Made by a program: the position numbers and the translations under genes. DNA of 27,366 nucleotides from Bacteroidota bacterium (GTDB taxonomy: Bacteria; Bacteroidota; Bacteroidia; Chitinophagales; Chitinophagaceae), in the NCBI GenBank assembly GCA_023429825.1, contig JAEZDC010000047.1, positions 1 to 27,366 on the forward strand, read 5' to 3'. Of this stretch, positions 7,297 to 15,384 are shown one piece after another (the stretch's first letter is position 1; the number at the start of each line of letters is the position of its first letter). The notes under the pieces were generated by a model that did not search any database, was not told where the DNA came from, and worked only from the letters and a program-made list of their open reading frames with translations.

Positions 7297-7319
7297 AAGC
7301 TCTTCAGTATGAAGGGCTT
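7297..7319 (+). terminator. Hairpin terminator after the 40-residue ORF
   Basis: AAGCTCTTC (7297-7305) pairs with GAAGGGCTT (7311-7319) over nine positions including one G-T pair, with a five-base loop and a following T-run (TTTTTTG). It is placed between the small ORF and the next plus-strand gene. Confidence 0.75.
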
Positions 7320-7367
7320 TTTTGTTATGGCTTGGTTCTTGAATTATTTGGTGTAAAAGGTTTGATT

Positions 7368-7694
7368 ATGAAACAGCTAACTTATCGATTGAATGTAATT
7401 ATAGCGACAGTAGTGTTTACCTTTTTACAGTTAACCACTTTTGCGCAAGAAACTACAGGATCTGCCAGTGGTAGCAGTAACGGAAGCAGTTCAACAAAAG
7501 TTGAGATCACTACAGATTCCGGCGTAGGTGGATGGTTTGGTAACAACTGGATATGGGTTGTAGGTGGTATCTTATTACTGGTATTATTGATCGCTTTATT
7601 AGGTGGTGGTTCATCCAGAAGCAGAACCACGGTTGTGCGTGATGACACTGTTGGAGGTACAAGAGTAACAAGAACTACAGTAGATGAAGTATAA
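7368..7694 (+). CDS. Small single-pass membrane protein with signal peptide
   Basis: The ATG at 7368 gives 108 residues. An upstream in-frame ATG (7332) adds 12 residues, but only the later start gives a normal signal peptide (MKQLTYRLNVIIATVVFTF...TTFAQ). After it come a Ser/Gly-rich linker (GSASGSSNGSSST), a transmembrane helix at 62-80 (WIWVVGGILLLVLLIALLG) and a basic/Thr-rich cytoplasmic-type tail (SSRSRTTVVRDDTVGGTRVTRTTVDEV). The layout is typical of small envelope proteins of unknown role. A 12-bp terminator follows. No family name can be given. Confidence 0.68.
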   Translation: MKQLTYRLNVIIATVVFTFLQLTTFAQETTGSASGSSNGSSSTKVEITTDSGVGGWFGNNWIWVVGGILLLVLLIALLGGGSSRSRTTVVRDDTVGGTRVTRTTVDEV

Positions 7695-7714
7695 TATCAA
7701 TCGAAATTTGATTT

Positions 7715-7741
7715 AAAAAGAGCAACTGAGTTGCTCTTTTT
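7715..7741 (+). terminator. Hairpin terminator
   Basis: A 12-bp stem AAAAAGAGCAAC/GTTGCTCTTTTT (7715-7726 with 7730-7741) with a three-base loop and a T-run. It ends the small membrane protein gene. Confidence 0.92.
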
Positions 7742-7762
7742 TATTTTATGATGTCATTGTTC

Positions 7763-7770
7763 TATTTTCA
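7763..7770 (+). promoter_or_regulatory. Possible -7 box of the AHSA1 gene
   Basis: TATTTTCA is one base from TAnnTTTG and of the same TAnnTTC(A/G) form seen before three other genes in the window. It lies 21 bases before the ATG at 7792. No TTG is found 19-21 bases upstream, only a T-rich stretch. Confidence 0.3.
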
Positions 7771-7791
7771 ACGTCAACTTAAACTAGAAGT

Positions 7792-8235
7792 ATGTCAAAT
7801 GAACCCATTGTTGTAGAAAAAAAAATCAACGCTTCTCCACAAAAAATCTGGGCTGCCTTAACTGATAAGAACCTGATGAAGCAATGGTATTTTGATATCG
7901 TTGATTTTACACCTGAAGTTGGCAGCGAATTCAGCTTTTTCGGAAAAGATCACGACTGTGTAGAGTGGGTACATTTATGTAGAATTACAGAAGTAATACC
8001 GAATAAAAAGCTTAGCCACACCTGGAGATATGAAGGACAACCAGGAGACTCCGAAGTAACCTGGAACCTGTTGGATGAAGGAGAAGGTACAAGAGTAAAA
8101 CTTACTCATGCAGGACTGGAAACATTTCCTCCCATTCCTGCTCTTGCAAAAGATAACTTTGTACAGGGATGGAAGGAGATCGTAGGATCCATGCTGCCCA
8201 AATTCTTGAAAGTAAGACGTAATATCCCAACTTAA
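7792..8235 (+). CDS. SRPBCC / AHSA1-domain protein
   Basis: A 147-residue soluble protein with the START-like AHSA1 fold. It opens with the strand IVVEKKINASPQKIWAALTDKNLMKQWYFD, continues with VGSEFSFFGKDHDCVEWVHLCRITEVIPNKKLSHTWRYE and GEGTRVKLTHAGLETFP, and closes with a C-terminal helix (FVQGWKEIVGSMLPKFLK). Its length fits the family, where one domain of about 140 residues binds a small hydrophobic ligand or acts as a general stress protein. The name comes from similarity to the activator of Hsp90 ATPase; no Hsp90 gene is nearby. It appears to be monocistronic, with a terminator upstream. Confidence 0.88.
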   Translation: MSNEPIVVEKKINASPQKIWAALTDKNLMKQWYFDIVDFTPEVGSEFSFFGKDHDCVEWVHLCRITEVIPNKKLSHTWRYEGQPGDSEVTWNLLDEGEGTRVKLTHAGLETFPPIPALAKDNFVQGWKEIVGSMLPKFLKVRRNIPT

Positions 8236-8400
8236 TTTCTATGCTGAATGTTTATATGAACTATCTCGCCAGGGTCAGAGACGACGCAACAAAAGCTAAG
8301 TAATGATCCGGGCTTCTGGCTCATAGCAAGTCACTCTCCCATATTAGAAAACTTTAACATTCCTCTCTTGTAGTTATCCACTCTGCAACTGCTGCTTATT

Positions 8401-8430
8401 TTGAGTTTTAGGCATTTTAGGGTAGTTTCG
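8401..8430 (+). promoter_or_regulatory. Promoter of the DUF2723 gene
   Basis: A TTG (8401-8403, in TTTTG) is followed after 19 bases by TAGTTTCG (8423-8430), one mismatch from TAnnTTTG. This is the Bacteroidota sigma-A arrangement. The predicted start of transcription near 8437 leaves a leader of about 20 bases before the ATG at 8456. Confidence 0.6.
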
Positions 8431-8455
8431 CCACTCTCTAAAACCAAAACATTGT

Positions 8456-11400
8456 ATGCAGTTTAAAAGGATCAATAACATTACAGGTTGGGTGGTGTGC
8501 ATCATTGCTTGCTTAGTGTATGTACTTACGATTGAAGCTTCGGGAAGCTTGTGGGATACAGGTGAATTCATCGCCAGTGCAAATAAGGTTCAGATACCTC
8601 ACCCGCCGGGTGCTCCTTTGTTTGTTTTATTGGGTCGTTTTTTCATTGTACTTTTTGGTGACAACCCATTAACTGCTGCTAAAGCTGTAAACACCATGAA
8701 CGCTTTGGCTAGTGGTTTCACTATATTATTCCTCTTCTGGACGATAACGCACTTTGCCAGAAGGATCGTGTTGGGCTGGAATGAAAAATCAACTGAAGGG
8801 CTTACTTCCACCCAGATATTAGCGATAATGGGTGCAGGTGCTGTGGGTGCCCTGGCTTACACTTTTACTGATTCTTTCTGGTACAGCGCTGTTGAAGGTG
8901 AAGTATATGCATTGTCGTCTTTCTTCACTGCCTTGGTGTTCTGGGCCATTTTAAAATGGGAGCATAATTCTGAGAACCCGGGTGCAGATAAATGGATCGT
9001 ATTCATCTTCTTCATGATGGGATTATCAATAGGTGTGCACTTACTTAACTTATTGACCATTCCTGCGATCGTAATGGTGTATTATTTTAAAAAGAGAGAC
9101 CAGTTCAATTATAAATCAGTCAGAAAATGGTTTGTTTGGATATTGTTGGCTGGTGGAATACTCGGCTTTATTGGTGGTTTGATTGTTGGCACAGGTGAAG
9201 CGAATGACGAAAGAGGCTTACCCTCTGATAATACACTTGCTGCACTGATCCTATTTGGTGCTTTGATCGCATGGGGGTTACTGTACTTCTTTGAAAGTTT
9301 GAATAAAGCAAAGAAGGAAGAATATGGCGGCATGTACATCTTTTTCGTGATGGCATGTGCACTTACCGGGATTATACAGGTGGGCGTTATACAATATTCC
9401 GTTAAGATGGCCGGTGCTTTTGACAGGTTCTTTGTGAACAGTATAGGAATGCCTTTCTTCTCCGGCTTTGGGTTTTTCTTCTTGTTGCTTGCGGTGTTGA
9501 TATGGTTTGGATTAAGATATTCTTTAAAAAGAGGATGGCCATATTTACGTCTTGCGCTCTGGTGCTTCACATTTATGCTGATCGGTTACAGTACATACGT
9601 GACCACAATGATCAGAAGTAATGCAGATCCTGCGGTGGATATGTATAATGTAGATAATCCCAACTCACTGGTGGGCTACCTGGGTCGTGAACAATACGGT
9701 GATTTTCCTTTGTTATATGGACAGAAGTTCACCGCTCAGCCGTATGATATGAAGGATAAAGGTCCACGTTATTCCAAGATCGGAGATAAATATGTTGAAA
9801 TAGGAAGGGACAGAGCATATGTGTTTCATCCTGATGATAAAATGGTATTGCCACGACTATGGGATATGAGTAATGATCAGAACCATGCTGATTATTATGC
9901 ATTTTATCTTGGAATTGGTAAGAACCAGGATGGAACGTATGAAAGAGCACCTACGCAGGCGGATAACATTAAGTTCTTTGTAGGTTATCAAACATACTTC
10001 ATGTACATCCGTTACTTTATGTGGAATTTCAGCGGTAAGCAAAATGATGTGCAGGGAGTTTTTGCCGGCAACATCCGGGATGGTAACTGGATAACAGGTG
10101 TTCCTTTCATGGATAAAGCTTTATATGGAGACCAGAACCTGATGCCTGACAGCATGAAGAATAACAAGGCTAACAATAAGATGTTCATGCTTCCTTTTAT
10201 TCTCGGATTGGTGGGAATGATCTACCAATATCGCAAAAAAGGAAGTGATTTTGTTGTAAGCTTCTTGCTTTTCTTCTTTACCGGTTTTGCAATCGTACTA
10301 TACTTAAATCAACCAGGTTACCAACCGAGAGAAAGAGATTACGCTTATGTAGGTTCATTTTATGCATTTGCCATCTGGATAGGTTTAGCTGTACTTGCTT
10401 TTATTGAAATAGGAATAAAAAGAGCCACTGCTCTTGTAAAAGAGAACTTAGTGGTGGGTGGTATATTTGCAGCGTTATTCTTGCTTGGTGCCCTGGCTTC
10501 GGGCAGCAGCCCGCTTTTTGCTGTAGGCTTCTTCCTGATATTTGCAATTGTTGCAGCAGGATTGCCATATATGTTCATGGCCTTGAGAAATCCTAAGATC
10601 ATTACAAACGTCAGCATCGTTCTTTGCCTGTTAGCAGCACCAGTATTGATGGCTTCACAGGAGTGGGATGACCATGACAGGAGTAAGAAAGTTTTAGCGA
10701 GAGACCTCGCGAGAAATTATCTCGAAAGCTGTGCACCGAATTCTATACTGTTCACGTTTGGTGATAACGATACTTATCCTTTGTGGTATGCACAGGAAGT
10801 AGAAGGAATTCGTAAAGATATTCGAGTGATCAACTATAGTTTATTGGGAATTGATTGGTACATCAACCAGCTACGTTACAAAGTAAACGAGAGCGCTCCT
10901 ATTGATGTGATATTCTCCCCAGAACAAATCCAGGGCGATAAAAGAGACTATGTAACCTACCAACCTAATCCTGCTTTTCCTGAAGACAAGTATTATGATC
11001 TGTATTCTATCTTGAAAGATTACGTTGGCGTAGATAAGCCTGAATATTATGATCAGCGCAGAGGTGAAGGAGTGAATACTTTCCCTGTACATAAATTCTC
11101 AATCCCTGTTGACAAAAACAAAGTGCTCAGCAATGGAACAGTAGGTGCTACTGATACAGGCGTCGTTGATCAAATGACCTTTGATTTTACAAGGAATGGT
11201 ATTTTAAAAAATGACCTCGCTGTACTTGCTGTAATTGCTGCAAACGCCAAGAATGGATGGAACAGGCCAGTATATTTCACCAGTGCATTCGATGAACTAG
11301 GTTTTGGAAAGTATATTAGAAGAGATGGCTTAAGCTATAGGTTGGTTCCTATCGAAAATTCTCCTGTCAATACAGATTGGGCATTGAAGCTGTTGACTGA

Positions 11401-11905
11401 TGAAAAGAAATGGCAATTTGGTAATGCAAATATTGCAGGTGTTTATTTTGATGAAGAGAACAGGAGACATTTGTTAACTATCCGCCAGGCACATGCAGAA
11501 ATTGCATTAGATCTTTCAAGAAAAGGAAGAAAAGAAGAAGCAAGGAAAATATTGGAAAGAGCAGATAAAAACATGCTCGAGCAAAACTTCCCTTATGGCA
11601 TGAGTGGACGGGGCAATCAACACAACCGTACTTCTGCTTTTTTTATGCAAGCTTGTTTTGAAGCTGATGCAAAAGACCTTGCTAAAAAAGTTGGAGATGC
11701 AATCAAAAAAGATCTGCAGCAACAGATTGCTTTTTATCAATCATTAGATGAGAAAAAACAGGAGCAAATGGCGCAGGATCTTCAAATGGCGCAGCAACTG
11801 CTCCAGGATATTACGAACATCGAGAAGCAATATGCTACTCAACAACCAACAGTTCCTGAAACAGGCAAAACCATCACTACCGATTCAGGAAGTCAACCAC
11901 GATAG
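8456..11905 (+). CDS. DUF2723 membrane protein, GT117 / TMEM260-like (probable protein O-glycosyltransferase)
   Basis: A 1149-residue protein. Residues 1 to about 740 contain a dozen or more hydrophobic helices. The first periplasmic loop holds the DUF2723 signature SLWDTGEFIASANKVQ followed by HPPGAP (Asp34, Glu37, HPPG 49-52), the acidic pair expected of a GT-C enzyme. The C-terminal third is soluble: a domain with FTFGDNDTYPLWYAQEVEGIRKDIRVINYSLLG, then helices resembling TPRs (AEIALDLSRKGRKEEARKILERADK), and a Gln/Thr-rich end. Human TMEM260, the eukaryotic relative, is a protein O-mannosyltransferase; Bacteroidota homologues are assumed to act similarly on secreted proteins, but the donor and target here are unknown. 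It is monocistronic, with its own promoter candidate and a 14-bp terminator. Confidence 0.9.
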   Translation: MQFKRINNITGWVVCIIACLVYVLTIEASGSLWDTGEFIASANKVQIPHPPGAPLFVLLGRFFIVLFGDNPLTAAKAVNTMNALASGFTILFLFWTITHFARRIVLGWNEKSTEGLTSTQILAIMGAGAVGALAYTFTDSFWYSAVEGEVYALSSFFTALVFWAILKWEHNSENPGADKWIVFIFFMMGLSIGVHLLNLLTIPAIVMVYYFKKRDQFNYKSVRKWFVWILLAGGILGFIGGLIVGTGEANDERGLPSDNTLAALILFGALIAWGLLYFFESLNKAKKEEYGGMYIFFVMACALTGIIQVGVIQYSVKMAGAFDRFFVNSIGMPFFSGFGFFFLLLAVLIWFGLRYSLKRGWPYLRLALWCFTFMLIGYSTYVTTMIRSNADPAVDMYNVDNPNSLVGYLGREQYGDFPLLYGQKFTAQPYDMKDKGPRYSKIGDKYVEIGRDRAYVFHPDDKMVLPRLWDMSNDQNHADYYAFYLGIGKNQDGTYERAPTQADNIKFFVGYQTYFMYIRYFMWNFSGKQNDVQGVFAGNIRDGNWITGVPFMDKALYGDQNLMPDSMKNNKANNKMFMLPFILGLVGMIYQYRKKGSDFVVSFLLFFFTGFAIVLYLNQPGYQPRERDYAYVGSFYAFAIWIGLAVLAFIEIGIKRATALVKENLVVGGIFAALFLLGALASGSSPLFAVGFFLIFAIVAAGLPYMFMALRNPKIITNVSIVLCLLAAPVLMASQEWDDHDRSKKVLARDLARNYLESCAPNSILFTFGDNDTYPLWYAQEVEGIRKDIRVINYSLLGIDWYINQLRYKVNESAPIDVIFSPEQIQGDKRDYVTYQPNPAFPEDKYYDLYSILKDYVGVDKPEYYDQRRGEGVNTFPVHKFSIPVDKNKVLSNGTVGATDTGVVDQMTFDFTRNGILKNDLAVLAVIAANAKNGWNRPVYFTSAFDELGFGKYIRRDGLSYRLVPIENSPVNTDWALKLLTDEKKWQFGNANIAGVYFDEENRRHLLTIRQAHAEIALDLSRKGRKEEARKILERADKNMLEQNFPYGMSGRGNQHNRTSAFFMQACFEADAKDLAKKVGDAIKKDLQQQIAFYQSLDEKKQEQMAQDLQMAQQLLQDITNIEKQYATQQPTVPETGKTITTDSGSQPR

Positions 11906-11920
11906 ATATGTTTTTTTATC

Positions 11921-11955
11921 AAAACTCCCGCTTGCTCACTACAAGCGGGAGTTTT
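11921..11955 (+). terminator. Strong hairpin terminator
   Basis: A perfect 14-bp stem AAAACTCCCGCTTG/CAAGCGGGAGTTTT (11921-11934 with 11942-11955) with a seven-base loop and flanking T residues. It lies 15 bases after the DUF2723 stop. Confidence 0.93.
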
Positions 11956-12022
11956 TGTTTTCGATAGACGGAGAACTTTCCGCAGCATAAAACCGTTAGT
12001 ATATTGATAACAAGTTTTTGAG

Positions 12023-12030
12023 TAGTTTCA
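12023..12030 (+). promoter_or_regulatory. Possible -7 box of the VWA-MoxR operon
   Basis: TAGTTTCA, nearly identical to the boxes at 8423 and 24939, lies 15 bases before the GTG start at 12046. The nearest upstream TTG (12004-12006) is 16 bases away, shorter than the usual 19-21, so the call is tentative. Confidence 0.35.
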
Positions 12031-12045
12031 ATTAAATTAATATTA

Positions 12046-13143
12046 GTGCTCGGTCATAGATTTATACAATTTGATCCTGATGCAGGAGGCAAAAGCAGGT
12101 TCGAGCAAATGCTGGATATTTTCATGCAATTGCTTACTTATACGAATGGTGATGCTAGTGAAGCTTTACAATGGATGAATGAACTTGACAGGCAGCACAG
12201 TTTTACCGATGAAGATTATGGCATGGGAGATTTCATTGAAGACCTGAAGCAAAACGGATACATGAATGAAGATCCTGCATCAGGGACTTTGAACATAACT
12301 GCTAAATCCGAACAAAGTATCCGAAAAAGAAGCCTGGAAGAGATCTTTGGCAAACTGAAGAAAACAAAGCAGGGCAATCACCAAACCTTTAAACCGGGAC
12401 AAGGTGATGAGATCAATCCTGAAACAAGGCCCTTCCAGTTTGGTGATATGCTGGAGCAGATCGATTTTACTGAAAGCATCCGCAATGCACAGATCAATCA
12501 TGGCATCGAAAGCTTTACAATGAAAGAAGATGATCTGCAGATCAGGGAAACTGATTTTAAAACGCAGACATCAACTGTACTGATGATCGATATCTCTCAC
12601 TCGATGATCTTATATGGTGAAGACAGGATAACGCCAGCAAAAAAGGTTGCAATGGCATTGAGTGAGCTGATCACAACAAAATATCCTAAAGACACTTTAG
12701 ATATTGTGGTGTTTGGAAATGATGCATGGCAGATCGAGATCAAAGACCTTCCCTATTTACAAGTTGGTCCTTACCACACCAATACTGTTGCAGGGCTAGA
12801 ACTGGCGATGGACATACTGAGAAGAAGAAAGAATCCGAATAAACAGATCTTTATGATAACCGATGGAAAGCCAACCTGCCTGAAGATCGGTGGTAAGTAT
12901 TATAAAAACAGTTTTGGATTAGACAGGAAGGTGGTAAATCGTTGTATCAATCTTGCTGCACAATGTAAGAAGTTAAAGATACCTATCACCACGTTTATGA
13001 TTGCATCTGATCCTTACCTGCAAAGATTTGTGCAGGAGTTTACAGAGATGAATAATGGCAAAGCATTCTTTGCCAGTCTTGATAAACTAGGTGCATTTAT
13101 ATTCAAGGATTTTGAAAGCGGAAAAAGAAAGACTGTTTATTAA
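12046..13143 (+). CDS. von Willebrand factor A domain protein (partner of MoxR-type ATPase)
   Basis: A 365-residue protein starting at GTG (MLGHRFIQFDPDAGGKSRFEQ). Residues 1-170 form a helical N-terminal part (LDIFMQLLTYTNGDASEALQWMNEL, LEEIFGKLKKTKQG). Residues 175-355 are a VWA domain with a complete metal site: DISHS (Asp182, Ser184, Ser186), Thr245/Thr247 in YHTNT, and Asp273 in ITDGKP. It should bind a divalent metal and a protein client, as in MoxR-VWA pairs such as RavA-ViaA. The ATPase gene follows after about 110 bases on the same strand, and the two probably act as one chaperone-like machine. No signal or membrane segment is present. Confidence 0.85.
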   Translation: MLGHRFIQFDPDAGGKSRFEQMLDIFMQLLTYTNGDASEALQWMNELDRQHSFTDEDYGMGDFIEDLKQNGYMNEDPASGTLNITAKSEQSIRKRSLEEIFGKLKKTKQGNHQTFKPGQGDEINPETRPFQFGDMLEQIDFTESIRNAQINHGIESFTMKEDDLQIRETDFKTQTSTVLMIDISHSMILYGEDRITPAKKVAMALSELITTKYPKDTLDIVVFGNDAWQIEIKDLPYLQVGPYHTNTVAGLELAMDILRRRKNPNKQIFMITDGKPTCLKIGGKYYKNSFGLDRKVVNRCINLAAQCKKLKIPITTFMIASDPYLQRFVQEFTEMNNGKAFFASLDKLGAFIFKDFESGKRKTVY

Positions 13144-13190
13144 TCAAATTGCTTCATTGAATCTCGTGCTCATTGGTGAATGATGTACAG

Positions 13191-13217
13191 AAAGTACAAG
13201 AGTGCGACGCAAGAGAA
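13191..13217 (+). repeat. Dispersed ~27-bp element, copy 1
   Basis: Contains GTACAAGAGTGCGACGCAAG. It matches 23 of 27 bases of the copy at 19001-19027, without gaps. It lies in the gap between the VWA and MoxR genes, in the same orientation as them. Its GTGCGACGC creates an apparent upstream GTG start for the ATPase. Confidence 0.75.
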
Positions 13218-13252
13218 GCCTCATAGAAATACAAAAAGCCGACTCCATAAAA

Positions 13253-14806
13253 ATGAATATACAAAAGATAAAAACCCTTGGTGAATTAAAGAATGCAGGC
13301 TACAAAAGCTTATCTATTAAAGATGAAGTGAGAAGGAACCTGGTTGAAAAAATTCGAAAAAAGGAAAATGCTTTTACAGGAATTATCGGTTACGAGGATA
13401 CCGTCATTCCCGATACTGAACGTGCGTTACTCAGCAGGCATAATATTTTATTCCTGGGATTGAGAGGCCAGGCTAAAACCAGAATGGCCAGGCAGATGGT
13501 GGAGTTGCTCGACGATTATATTCCTGTTATCGCCGGAAGTGAAGTGAACGACGATCCGTTAAATCCGTTAAGCAAATTTGCCAAAGATGTAATTGCAGAG
13601 CATGGCGATGACACTCCAATACAGTGGTTGCATAGAAGCGAACGCTATGGTGAAAAATTGGCAACGCCGGATGTAAGCGTTGCAGATCTTATCGGTGATA
13701 TTGATCCTATCAAAGCTGCTAACCTGCGATTGAGCTTTGCAGATGAACGGGTGATACATTATGGTATTATCCCGAGGAGCAACAGATGCATTTTTGTAAT
13801 AAATGAAATTCCCGATCTGCAGGCGAGAATTCAAGTTGCCTTGTTTAATATTTTAGAAGAAGGCGATATACAGATCAGGGGTTTTAAGTTGAGGATGCCT
13901 TTAGATATTTTGTTTGTCTTTACAGCAAATCCTGAAGATTATACTAATCGTGGAAGTATCGTCACTCCGTTGAAAGACAGGATTCAAAGCCAGATACTCA
14001 CTCATTATCCGAAAGATATTGAAACGTCACTTGCTATAACGGAACAGGAGGCGAATATAAATTCGCATCAAACTACACCTGTTATCATCAGTGATATTAT
14101 TAAGCGATTGATTGAACAAGTTGCATTCGAGGCAAGGAATAATGAATACGTTGACAAAAAAAGCGGCGTGAGTGCAAGGCTTACCATATCAGCTTTTGAA
14201 AACGCGATCAGCAGTGCAGAAAGGAGAGCCATTATTCACGATGAAAAGCAAACACAAGTGTGGGTGAGTGATCTTACCGGCATCATCCCATCTATTACCG
14301 GGAAAATTGAATTGGTCTACGAAGGTGAACAAGAAGGCCCTTACCAGGTTGCTGTGAACTTATTGGATAGATCTATTCGTTCATTATTCATTCAGTATTT
14401 CCCGAATCCTGAGGCTGTAAAAAAGAAAAGAAGTGCAGGCAAGTCTACGCAGCAGGAAAAAGCGGATGATAATCCATACAGATCGATCACAAAATGGTTT
14501 GATAGCGGAAATCATCTTGATCTTTTGATTGATATGAAAGATGCAGATAAACTTGCAGCGCTGTATAAAGTAGATGGCCTGCACGCTTTTATAAAAAAGC
14601 ATTACGCACATGGAAATGAAAAGGAGACTGCGCTGTTAATGGAATTTGTATTGCACGGGTTGGCTTCCTATTCCTTGATCAGCAAGAAAATGATAGAGGG
14701 TAGAATACAATTCAAAGACCTGATAGGGAGTATGATGAACTTTGGTCAAATGAACTTTAGCGAGGAAGATGACGACGATGACTTTAATGAAGATGATTAC
14801 AAATAA
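13253..14806 (+). CDS. MoxR-type AAA+ ATPase
   Basis: The ATG at 13253 gives 517 residues (MNIQKIKTLGELKNAGYKSL). The frame extends to a GTG at 13202, but that GTG is part of a dispersed repeat and the extra 17 residues are unlikely to be real. The AAA+ core runs from about 45 to 330: Walker A GLRGQAKT (69-76), Walker B IFVINE (180-185, with Asn184 where Asp is usual), sensor 1 VFTANPEDYTNRG (222-234), and an arginine-finger region PLKDRIQS. A helical lid and an acidic C-terminus (SEEDDDDDFNEDDY) follow. MoxR ATPases remodel or insert metal into protein clients together with a VWA partner, encoded just upstream. The client is unknown. Confidence 0.85.
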   Translation: MNIQKIKTLGELKNAGYKSLSIKDEVRRNLVEKIRKKENAFTGIIGYEDTVIPDTERALLSRHNILFLGLRGQAKTRMARQMVELLDDYIPVIAGSEVNDDPLNPLSKFAKDVIAEHGDDTPIQWLHRSERYGEKLATPDVSVADLIGDIDPIKAANLRLSFADERVIHYGIIPRSNRCIFVINEIPDLQARIQVALFNILEEGDIQIRGFKLRMPLDILFVFTANPEDYTNRGSIVTPLKDRIQSQILTHYPKDIETSLAITEQEANINSHQTTPVIISDIIKRLIEQVAFEARNNEYVDKKSGVSARLTISAFENAISSAERRAIIHDEKQTQVWVSDLTGIIPSITGKIELVYEGEQEGPYQVAVNLLDRSIRSLFIQYFPNPEAVKKKRSAGKSTQQEKADDNPYRSITKWFDSGNHLDLLIDMKDADKLAALYKVDGLHAFIKKHYAHGNEKETALLMEFVLHGLASYSLISKKMIEGRIQFKDLIGSMMNFGQMNFSEEDDDDDFNEDDYK

Positions 14807-14836
14807 AAAAGAGGTGGAATAGTCCACCTCTTTTTT
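14805..14836. terminator. Bidirectional hairpin terminator
   Basis: A 14-bp stem AAAAAAGAGGTGGA/TCCACCTCTTTTTT (14805-14818 with 14823-14836) with a four-base loop. It overlaps the last two bases of the ATPase stop codon and separates convergent genes ending at 14806 and 14856. Confidence 0.92.
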
Positions 14837-14855
14837 ATTTTCCTAATAGTTTTTA

Positions 14856-15326
14856 TTAGAATTTATATCCGAAACCTACACCAGCATAGTAAGGTATAAA
14901 ACCATCCTTGCCGAAAATAGGTACGATCGCGGCTCTGAATAAAAATCCACCATTCTTTGGTTGCAAACGATAGCCAAAGCTCAGGTGACCAAAAGTGCTC
15001 TCAAATGTTCCTTCATCTCCAAAATAATCGCTGCTGTAGCTAACAATCGTGACACCTGCACCGATCTCGAAATAATTTTTACCATCTTTTCCAAGAAGAT
15101 AGTTTAATCCGAGAGGGAACGTAAGCAATCTTTCTCCATCGATTCCGAATCCGCCTATACCGATTCGTCCACCTAATCCATCTTCCTTTTTACTGAAGCG
15201 AGTATCATAGTTGAATGAAGCGAGACCTGGTCCTCCTATTTCTGCGTAAATAGATTTTGCTGATTTTTGCGAATAACCTGCTAATGAAAGGGTAATAAAA
15301 GTAAGGGCGAAAAAGATCTTTTTCAT
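14856..15326 (-). CDS. Small outer-membrane beta-barrel-like protein
   Basis: The ATG at 15324-15326 gives 156 residues with a clean signal peptide (MKKIFFALTFITLSLAGYSQ). An in-frame start nine codons upstream would spoil it. The mature part is Gly/aromatic-rich with alternating strands (IYAEIGGPGLASFNYDTRF, GGRIGIGGFGIDGERLLTFPLGLNYLL, FEIGAGVTIVSYSSDYFG, FGHLSFGYRLQP) and ends YYAGVGFGYKF, a classic barrel end. Predicted outer membrane; the ligand is unknown. It may be cotranscribed with murB, 58 bases upstream. Confidence 0.75.
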   Translation of the reverse strand: MKKIFFALTFITLSLAGYSQKSAKSIYAEIGGPGLASFNYDTRFSKKEDGLGGRIGIGGFGIDGERLLTFPLGLNYLLGKDGKNYFEIGAGVTIVSYSSDYFGDEGTFESTFGHLSFGYRLQPKNGGFLFRAAIVPIFGKDGFIPYYAGVGFGYKF

Positions 15327-15384
15327 AATGTTTGTTTTTGGAATTAAGACCAATATAGAAAATATTTTGCTGCCCGATTAAATG

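Noticed and set aside
8282..8291. CGACGCAACA, a possible fourth copy of the dispersed element
   Set aside because: Only ten bases match; the flanks do not align with the other copies, so it may be chance.
9109..9570. A 153-residue minus-strand frame within the DUF2723 gene
   Set aside because: Antisense shadow of transmembrane coding sequence; Lys/Pro/Asn-rich with no motif.
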